NCBI RefSeq assembly: GCF_000151665.1
Contig: NW_013171838.1
Coordinates: forward strand, 757,001-821,000
DNA from: Blastocystis hominis
Lineage: Eukaryota; Sar; Bigyra; Opalinata; Blastocystidae
Direction of reading: 5' to 3'
DNA: 64,000 nucleotides
In this document: piece by piece, positions 57,440-64,000 of the stretch
Layout: the number at the start of each line of letters is the position of its first letter
Position numbering within the stretch: the stretch's first letter is position 1
Program-made: the position numbers and the translations under genes
The notes under the pieces: generated by a model
Told to the model about the DNA's origin: nothing
What the model saw: the letters and a program-made list of their open reading frames with translations, nothing else
The model's database searches: none

Positions 57440-59914
57440 ATGTTGTTTTTTATTGCTGGGTTTGTTCTTGCTGCATGCTCCGGTTTAGTGTTTGTAGATA
57501 GGAACAATACTCATCAGTTGTTTGAGTACACATTTTCGCAGACTGAGTGTGAAAATGGGTATTTCATTCCGCATACATTTAATAATGGCTCATCATTTGG
57601 AAATCTACAAAAGATGGCATCTGCAGAGTGTCTTGAACGAAGTGGATATCGCAATATTCGTGCAAAGAACGGTATTGCAGCAAAAAGCGCGGGTACTTTT
57701 GAAAGAATCTTGGAGAGGATCAATGAAACGAAAGAGTTAACTGTGGAAATGTGGATAAACTATCTTGCTCCTTCTAGAAATCCTGAGAATATGTTTTTGA
57801 TAACCGGAGGAAATGAAATGGATGAAAACCATTATGAGGATATATCTTTCTCCTTGCTGATTGGTGGTACATATTTGTTATTGCACATTATTGATAATCA
57901 ATATGCTTCGTTTATAACAAGTCATAACAATGACGCACAGTTGCTTCATATTGTATATACTGTTCAACTATCTGAGAATGCAACCTATGCCACAGCCTAC
58001 ATTAACGGAACTACGATCGGATTGAATCCACAAAATCCTATTGACTTAAACAATTGGAATGCAAGTGCTCGTCTGATATTGTCTCGAACAGATGCTGGCT
58101 CAGAATCAATTATGTACTACAATGAAGTTTACTATTTCGGATTCTATGATCACGCTCTCACCTATGACCAAGTAATCTACAATTACAATTGCTTTCTCCC
58201 TCCATCTCTTGCTTCAATCAAACAGCGAGAAGTGCATGGGACAATGAACAGCGTGTTTCCCGTTGAACTTTTAATCCAAGACTATAATTTGGATACGAAT
58301 ACAAATCTTGTAGATAACTACACGGTTCAGATAATTCTTCGCTCCATTCCTCCTATAGGGCAACTCTTTTATGCAACCATGCAACCCATTAATTCGTGTC
58401 CTCCTGAAGGAATCGTTTTGAACTCCACAACACTCTTTTATCAACCCGAATACAACGAATATAGCGCTACTGAGTATTCCAACTTCACTGTACAAGTTGA
58501 GAATCCTTATGGCATTTCGAATCCGATTCCAATTTCGATTTTTGTGGCCTGGGTCAACCAGCCTCCAATCACTTGGGATTGTTGGTTCAATATCACGACC
58601 GATACTTCCTCTATAGTGGATATTGAAATGATAGATAGTGATGGGGACGCTGCTTATACTCGTTTTTTGTCTATTTCGCCGATTTGCTCTATTTCTGATT
58701 TATCAAATGATATGATATTGAATAACACGCGGTTTGAAGTGTGGTTCATCGGAAACTCACTCCAGTCAGACAATTGTAGCATTCAATTTGTAGTTGGAGA
58801 CATACATGGCTTAGAATCCAACATCACAACGTATTGGTTTACTGGTGTCAATACTTTATCTCCCCAACTTTCAATGATGTCGGTCAATCAATACGAGAAA
58901 ACAAATTTGTCTCTACCGATTGTCTCAACGAATGGAACTGATTTGACTTCCGAAGTGGAGTTGCAAATCGTGGCAATGCCTCGCTATGGAACCATTGAGA
59001 ACGTAAATAATAAAATCCTGCAATATTGTAGCCACGAATTCTATTTTTCGTCTCCATCCCAAACTATTTATGGGAAAGATATTGGGAACTCAATGGATTC
59101 GATAGAGTATGTCATTATCCACAAGGGAGTTTCTTCTCCGTCCTACACACTTCTTATTGATATTGTTCATAACAACACGATCCCTATTCTCAAAGTACCT
59201 TCTGAACTCTATTTCAAAGTTTATGATTCTGTTCCAGTTCAAAATATCACTTTAATCGATTACGATAATGATACACAACTCTGTGAACTGAAAATCTCGA
59301 CTGTTTCAGGTCTCTTCTATATCAATTCCACCACGAACGATCCAATGAACCCGCTCAAATGGGTCTCAGGAAACTATGGAGAAGGGAGAGATAACAGTAA
59401 AGTGACCGTGGAAGGAAGTCTAAGCGCGATCAGCTTCGCTCTGGGATCCTTATCGTACAAAGCAATGTATCGATTGAACGATTCACTTCAGCTGCAACTC
59501 ACAGATGGCGCATTTGTGGTAACAGGCGATGTGAAAATGGTTTATGTGCCTGAGCAAACCACGGTGATTACGCCAAAGTTTACGATTATCGTGATATTGG
59601 TAGTAGGAGTGATGGTGCTGTGGGCACTTTCGCTCTGCTGTAAGATTTGCCCTCATAAGAAAAAGAAGAAGCTGCCAGTGATAATCAAGGAGAAAGAACC
59701 AAAATTAGAACAAGAGAAAAAACACGAAAAGGAAAACGAACAGGAAAACGAACAGGAAGAACAAGTACAAGAACAAAAGAGAAAATCAAACAAGAAAAAG
59801 AAAACTCCGCCACCACCTCCCTCAACTCTTCCTCCGGTAAAAAGAACCGTTATGAATTCGGATGAAGTAAACATCAATTATAAAAAATCAAGCAAACCGC
59901 CAAGTGTAGTATAG
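57440..59914 (+). CDS. Type I membrane protein with LamG-like and cadherin-like ectodomain
   Basis: A single-exon frame of 824 residues. It has a signal peptide (MLFFIAGFVLAACSGLVF). A lamin-G/concanavalin-like region at about 30-230 includes LTVEMWINYLAPSRNPENMF and YNEVYYFGFYDHALTYDQVI. Beta-sandwich repeats follow that look like cadherin or CSPG-type units (TVQIILRSIPPIGQLFY, IVDIEMIDSDGD, VQNITLIDYDNDTQL), with many N-glycosylation sequons. One membrane helix lies at about 715-740 (FTIIVILVVGVMVLWALSLC). The cytoplasmic tail is Lys/Glu-rich and Pro-rich (KKTPPPPPSTLPPVK), a possible SH3/WW ligand. It is probably a surface adhesion or sensing protein; the specific ligand is unknown. Confidence 0.75.
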   Translation: MLFFIAGFVLAACSGLVFVDRNNTHQLFEYTFSQTECENGYFIPHTFNNGSSFGNLQKMASAECLERSGYRNIRAKNGIAAKSAGTFERILERINETKELTVEMWINYLAPSRNPENMFLITGGNEMDENHYEDISFSLLIGGTYLLLHIIDNQYASFITSHNNDAQLLHIVYTVQLSENATYATAYINGTTIGLNPQNPIDLNNWNASARLILSRTDAGSESIMYYNEVYYFGFYDHALTYDQVIYNYNCFLPPSLASIKQREVHGTMNSVFPVELLIQDYNLDTNTNLVDNYTVQIILRSIPPIGQLFYATMQPINSCPPEGIVLNSTTLFYQPEYNEYSATEYSNFTVQVENPYGISNPIPISIFVAWVNQPPITWDCWFNITTDTSSIVDIEMIDSDGDAAYTRFLSISPICSISDLSNDMILNNTRFEVWFIGNSLQSDNCSIQFVVGDIHGLESNITTYWFTGVNTLSPQLSMMSVNQYEKTNLSLPIVSTNGTDLTSEVELQIVAMPRYGTIENVNNKILQYCSHEFYFSSPSQTIYGKDIGNSMDSIEYVIIHKGVSSPSYTLLIDIVHNNTIPILKVPSELYFKVYDSVPVQNITLIDYDNDTQLCELKISTVSGLFYINSTTNDPMNPLKWVSGNYGEGRDNSKVTVEGSLSAISFALGSLSYKAMYRLNDSLQLQLTDGAFVVTGDVKMVYVPEQTTVITPKFTIIVILVVGVMVLWALSLCCKICPHKKKKKLPVIIKEKEPKLEQEKKHEKENEQENEQEEQVQEQKRKSNKKKKTPPPPPSTLPPVKRTVMNSDEVNINYKKSSKPPSVV

Positions 59915-59952
59915 TGAAAACAAACAAAACTTGTTTCAGAGTATACATTGAC

Positions 59953-60212
59953 TTAAATTGCTTCGTACTGATTCTCTATTTCGTTAGACACACAAACAAA
60001 CACGAACCATTCTTGATAGGCAATTTGAAAACAACTCGGTACCCACAGTATACGCAAAAGATCGGGTCACTTGCGCTGAGCTTCACGATCTTCCCACATT
60101 CTAAAAAGAACAAAAATGGAAAACCACTCACCTCCGCAACGATATTCCACTCCAGGTTCTTGTTGACCAACAGCTATACATAAACATGAGCAAAACAATC
60201 AAAACAATTCAT
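59953..60212 (-). CDS. Divergent RPB12/RPABC4-like zinc protein (second copy)
   Basis: Three exons from ATG 60212 (MNS, 32-nt intron, VGQQEPGVEYRCGE, 31-nt intron, CGKIVKLSASDPIFCVYCGY, then RVVFKLPIKN, 32-nt intron, ENQYEAI). The zinc ribbon CxxC...CxxC is kept, as is the C-terminal QYEA. The basic patch that normally follows CGYR (KKRTKR-like) is replaced by FKLPIKN. It is parallel to the canonical copy, 125 bp away, with introns at the same places, so it is a tandem duplicate. It may serve a different polymerase or be drifting. Confidence 0.72.
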
Positions 60213-60337
60213 GGAAGAACAAAAAAGTGAAATATGGGTTGGCTCCACTCCACCTATTGCACCAACTCCGTAACCAATTATTTCCTCATTTTCAACGTAT
60301 ATCGAACAAACATGTATCTAAACTACAAGTCTTATGT

Positions 60338-60599
60338 CTAGTTTGCCTCATACTGAATGCCTAAATGTAAAGAGGTAGGAAACATATGGCTACATCTCTG
60401 CGTTCGCGATTTGTAGACAATACGATAGGAGCATTCTTTGCAACGAATAGGCTCATGAGGGTTGAACACTACGACCTTTCCGCAACCTACAAGTCAAAAC
60501 GACAAGTAAATGGCTTACCACCGCAACGATACTCCACAGTGTTATTGGAATCACTAGGAACTACTTATCATACCCAATCAACCATAAAAAACCTGGCAT
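60338..60599 (-). CDS. RPB12: RNA polymerase I/II/III common subunit RPABC4 (RPB12)
   Basis: Small zinc subunit shared by all three nuclear RNA polymerases. From ATG 60599 (MP, 29-nt intron, VVPSDSNNTVEYRCG, 31-nt intron, GCGKVVVFNPHEPIRCKECS, YRIVYKSRTQR, 33-nt intron, CIQYEAN) to TAG 60338-60340. The four zinc cysteines, the basic YKSRTQR stretch and the terminal QYEA are all as in the family. The length, about 58-60 residues, is normal. Three introns within so short a gene show how strongly open frames alone mislead here. Confidence 0.9.
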
Positions 60600-60755
60600 C
60601 AAGTCAAACTAAAGAAAAAGTAAGCATGTCTTTCACAAACATTCATATTGTACAAAACCAACTAGTATTTAAATGAGTTATCGTACAGATGCGAGATTTC
60701 TGATACATCTGGATTCACAGCAGATCGATTCCCGGTCATGAACCCCATTCCATTG

Positions 60756-61327
60756 TTAATGATGACATCTATTCGTTATCGTTTGCAATCGCATACAAAT
60801 CGCATAAGCCATCAAAATCAACATAACGACTACCACCACGACACCTCCTTCCCCATTCTCCTGATTCTCTTCATCCAACACGATTTCCACGATGTTCTCT
60901 TCCACGTTTCCACTTTCTACCACTTCAATGTTCTCCGATTTCCACGATTTCTCCTTTTCTTGGGGTTCCTCGAAGACATCGAACTGGATGGGGAGTGGAT
61001 CGGGTTTTTGCTCGAAAGAATCGATAATGACCCAGTCGTCGTTTTGTTTTATTAATTTGGGCACCGATTGTGGTACATTGGAAATGGAATCGAAATTGGG
61101 CGAGGAAGTGGATTCTTCAGGTTCGGATTGGCTTGGCTACGATAAAGAAAGAGAAAAGAGGAAAGAACGCGGAAGAGAAGGAAAAGCGAGGTAAAGAAGC
61201 AAATCACACAAATGGAGCAAAGAACGAAAAAGCAACGAAACGAAAAAAGAGAAAAGGAAGAAGAAGAAGAAGAAGAAGAAGAGGAAGGGTCGGATTGAAA
61301 TGTAAAGTCAAATGTGGAAGATGGCAT
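60756..61327 (-). CDS. Putative tail-anchored acidic protein
   Basis: The minus strand encodes SVPKLIKQNDDWVIIDSFEQ, an acidic region (ENIEVVESGNVEENIVEIVL), then VVVVVVMLILMAYAICM, a C-terminal membrane helix, and a short basic end. This is the layout of a tail-anchored protein. An upstream exon may start at ATG 61327 (MPSSTFDFTFQSDP plus a Ser run), with an intron of about 100 nt, long for this genome. The family is unknown, and the 5' half is uncertain. Confidence 0.45.
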
Positions 61328-61334
61328 CGCCTGT

Positions 61335-62700
61335 CTATGGAGAGTGCGATGGAGTCTGAAGGTTACGAAATAAAAGGAAATCGGACATGTCGTTCAGTTG
61401 CTGAATTGCTTTGTGGTTGTCACCGGTAGTTCGCTGCGCGAGTTCGTTGATGAGTTGCTGGAGGGAGTTTTGGATGATGCGAAGACTGTCTGGCTCGTAG
61501 CTGCAAATAAAGTGGAGATATTCGATGAAGCAGGGGATTAAAGGACTGGAAGCTTTGAGCGTGCGCGTCACGCGTAACAACTCGGTAATCAAGCGTGGGC
61601 TACAGTTGCACTTGAAAATGCACAACTTTAGAAACCGATGAACAGTTTGGAGGGAAAAACAAGAAGGGTCATTTAAATAATCCAGCAAGTAGGAATAGAG
61701 GTTGTTTGCAATTCCACCAAAATCCTTGCCTGTTTGTTGAAGCAAAACCTCCAAGAACTCGAACACAATGGGGATAAGGTCGTTTTGATGATTGATAATA
61801 ACTCGAATACACTCCCCCTAACCATTATTGCATACAAAAATGAATACAATGACTTCTCGAAAGTCCTTCTGCAATGGGATGATTCCGGTTGGTAGTTGGC
61901 CATTCTGGACAAAAGTAATCAGACTTTGGATCGAAGATTTACGATCCGATATCGGTTTCATCTCGTTCAAGAAATCCTCTCCAATACTGCGAATCTACTC
62001 ATGATATCAGTTCAGAATTTAAACATTGCGTGATCGAAATGACATTCAGCTCAACAAGATGATTTTGAATCTGTCTTGTGATCGTATTGGCATGTGTTCT
62101 TATTATTAATCAGTGCAGACCAATCATTTCTGTATGAATCAAACAATTGTTCCAGGTAAATCGATAAAAAGCAGGGCAGTTATGTAGAGAAAAATACACA
62201 TCTTTCTCTATTCTTGAATCCAGAATTGGTACTGGCATCGCTCAAGTGAATGATTTCGGTATCACAAAGGGGATTCCGTAGATCGCTCCATTGTTGGGCG
62301 ACAGTGATTCCAGGTTTGAAAAGATCATTTTTGTTGGGACATAGGTCTGGAGTCGTTACTGCAATATGAGTTGGAGAAACTAAAGGTCTGTAACCGTTCG
62401 ACCTGTGTATATCGTGATTATAGTGGAGGAGTGGAATTGCAATGTAGGTAAACGAATAGTGGAATCATCATTAGTGGAGAAAGAGCAGTTTTGGCGCATG
62501 ATGTGCTGTTCTCGAATCATAGGTAGACATTTGCGATGGCTTTAACTTGTAGAGAGTGTCCGAATGCGCATTAGCACATTTATCGTCTCCAATCCCCGTG
62601 AAATCGAAAACGGTATATCCGAGATTCCCTGGGAGAAATACATTACGAAAAACGACAACGTAACCCTTCGAACTGTAGAACCACGGCACACATTCCACTC
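61335..62700 (-). CDS. Unrecognised helical-repeat protein, N-terminal exons uncertain
   Basis: The 3' part is good: QLPTGIIPLQKDFREVI joins, across a 30-nt intron, to GECIRVIINHQNDLIPIVFE. The frame continues FLEVLLQQTGKDFGGIANNL, FSLQTVHRFLKLCIFKCN and LIPCFIEYLHFICSYEPDSL to TAG 61335-61337. It reads as paired helices of a HEAT/ARM-like fold. Upstream minus-strand frames (SKGYVVVFRNVFLPGNLGYT at about 62.6 kb; TYIAIPLLHYNHDIHRSNGY at about 62.4 kb) look coding and are probably earlier exons, but I could not connect them. The function is unknown. Confidence 0.5.
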
Positions 62701-62722
62701 CTAGACCATCATTCGTAATAAC

Positions 62723-63834
62723 ATGTTCTTCCCACGAGACATCAATTCCATCATTCTAGAACGTTCTCCCCTCCCTCAACTCGCCAAATCCGTATCCACC
62801 ACACGCCAGCCCAATTCCAAAAACCTCTTTTTCCTCGTTTCCACCTTTCGTTTCCACTCATTTCGCAGATTCGAGGCGACAAAATCACAATTAGCGTCGA
62901 TTGCGGCTTCCAATCCACGCGTGGCTATCGCCAACACCTCGCTGAAACGCCTCTCAAAGAGACGATCGCTGCGGCTCGTACAGGTTCCGCGGTTATTCTG
63001 TTTAGTTTGCTATGATTCGGTTCGGAAGGGATTATTGCGCCGAAACAACATGTTGATGTTCGATTTCTTCTGTGGGTCGGGCGTGCTCGCGGCCGAAATG
63101 CACAGTTTGCTTCAGCGAGACTATCCCTATCTGCAGAGAAAGCGGCTGCTCAAAGAGTTTCGACATGGGTAGGCATGGACATGATGTGGCGAACAGGTTC
63201 GAATTCTGGCCGTGTCACGATCGATCGGGTTTTGAGAGGTTGGTGGAGAACGTGGAAACGGAGAAATCGGCAAAGGGACCGTTGATGCGTGGGAGATGAA
63301 AAGAAAACGCTGATCTGCAGGCGATTATGCGATTTTAAGCTCGGATATCGCGGATCGAGCGATTTTCTGCTCGGATCAGAACATTCGAAATGTACTTCGA
63401 CGCGATGCCAACCAGAAAGTGGAAGAAGTGGTAATTCCGAAAGTAGAAATGGGGAACCCGCGATTCTTGGTAGAATTTGACGTTTACACAGGGGGATTTT
63501 GAACATCGCGCCGAGCTGCTTGTCGAAGCGATTAAAATGAACAAGGAGGCTTATCACGACAATATCGTGATCCTAGCGAACGTAAAATCGTGAGAACGCT
63601 GCGATGTAGCCACCAATCTACATGAAGCAATACAAGAGCTTCCGGGAGCTGGATCAACTTTACCATTCTCTGTTTGAGCTGGTGTACAGTCTAAAGAAGA
63701 CGGATTTGCTGCGAAGCGCGAGCATCTTAATCCCCCATTCCACGCAGTTTCAACTGCCAGAGCCGCTCCAAGAAATCGCAGCTTTGCGTCCGTTGAAGTT
63801 AGGAGACCACACACTGTGCCTTTTGTCTGTTTAG
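62723..63834 (+). CDS. RlmL/YpsC/THUMP-type RNA (guanine-N2) methyltransferase-like protein
   Basis: After an intron ending near 62,869 the frame has IRGDKITISVDCGFQSTRGY, then RQHLAETPLKETIAAA. This is the RGYR...PLKETLAAA block that precedes the SAM fold in RlmL-type enzymes. A 28-nt intron follows, then motif I FDFFCGSGVLAAEM, a SSDIADRAI motif II region, and ILAN/PPIYMKQYKSFRELDQ across a 28-nt intron. The last gives the NPP(Y/I) catalytic motif of N2-guanine methylases. The stop is TAG at 63832-63834, with TGTTTGTT at 63863. No THUMP domain is identifiable in the short N-terminus. The substrate could be rRNA or tRNA. Confidence 0.68.
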
Positions 63835-63862
63835 GGAATGGTTTTTAAGTTTTTTTGTTGCT

Positions 63863-63870
63863 TGTTTGTT
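63863..63870 (+). terminator. TGTTTGTT motif after the methyltransferase gene
   Basis: Exact octamer, overlapping a second copy, about 30 nt past the TAG at 63832-63834. Confidence 0.55.
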
Positions 63871-63944
63871 TGTTTTCATACTTGGGAGTTTCATTTTTGC
63901 TGCCTTGGCTAGAAATCGCTTGATAGAGCAGACTCGTGGTATCT

Positions 63945-64000
63945 ATGTCAAGAAGAGATCGTAGAAGCCGAAGTTCGAGCCGGAGACGAGATTCCAGTCG
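63945..64000 (+). CDS. Start of an Arg/Ser-rich (SR-type) protein, runs off window
   Basis: From ATG 63945 the frame reads MSRRDRRSRSSSRRRDSSR to the window end. The RS-dipeptide composition suggests a splicing-related SR protein. Too little is visible to be sure. Confidence 0.45.
   Translation, partial: MSRRDRRSRSSSRRRDSS

Overview
This is a gene-dense nuclear contig from a protist, most likely Blastocystis (Stramenopiles, Opalinata). Three things seen in the sequence point there. Nearly every gene needs very short GT-AG introns, mostly 28-35 nt and very often exactly 30 nt, to restore a conserved frame. The 8-mer TGTTTGTT lies just downstream of many stop codons. At least two genes have no genomic stop and appear to gain one by polyadenylation at that motif. 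An acetate:succinate CoA-transferase with a mitochondrial-type leader fits an anaerobe with mitochondrion-related organelles. I ran no database search, so the species call is an inference. Gene models were spliced by hand from GT-AG signals and family conservation.

Layout. 0-16.5 kb: UDP-glucose dehydrogenase (partial), a MORN/LRR protein, an RBBP4/MSI1 histone chaperone, SPO11, a coiled-coil protein, phosphoacetylglucosamine mutase, the CoA-transferase, syntaxin 5, two small unrecognised proteins, a LolD/MacB-type ABC ATPase and an armadillo-fold protein. 16.5-35 kb: an AT-rich island with a small secreted protein and a giant minus-strand locus. Spliced through 14 mini-introns, and probably a 15th that removes an apparent stop, that locus reads as one protein of about 5,300 residues: ubiquitin-like (beta-grasp) segments, six AAA modules, a coiled coil, and three vWA domains around a glutamine-amidotransferase-like region. 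It resembles a highly rearranged midasin and is the best candidate here for an undescribed system. 35-64 kb: a Rab GTPase, a PHO80-type cyclin, the Qb-SNARE GOS28, UDP-HexNAc pyrophosphorylase, Sec62, a membrane protein, a WW-SH3-MyTH4-RhoGAP protein, a possible structured RNA, a CSB-like SNF2 ATPase, a nucleolin-like RRM/RGG protein, VPS33, an Mpv17-like protein, pyrroline-5-carboxylate reductase, a large type I membrane protein, two tandem RPB12-like genes, two poorly resolved genes, an RNA N2-guanine methyltransferase-like protein and the start of an SR-type protein.

Functional threads. Syntaxin 5, GOS28, Rab, VPS33 and Sec62 are secretory or endolysosomal. Phosphoacetylglucosamine mutase and UDP-HexNAc pyrophosphorylase catalyse consecutive steps to UDP-GlcNAc, and UDP-glucose dehydrogenase makes UDP-glucuronate. 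RBBP4, SPO11, SNF2, RPB12, the nucleolin-like protein and the methyltransferase are nuclear or RNA functions. The genes are not operonic. They alternate strands with very short spacers, and some neighbours' transcripts must overlap.
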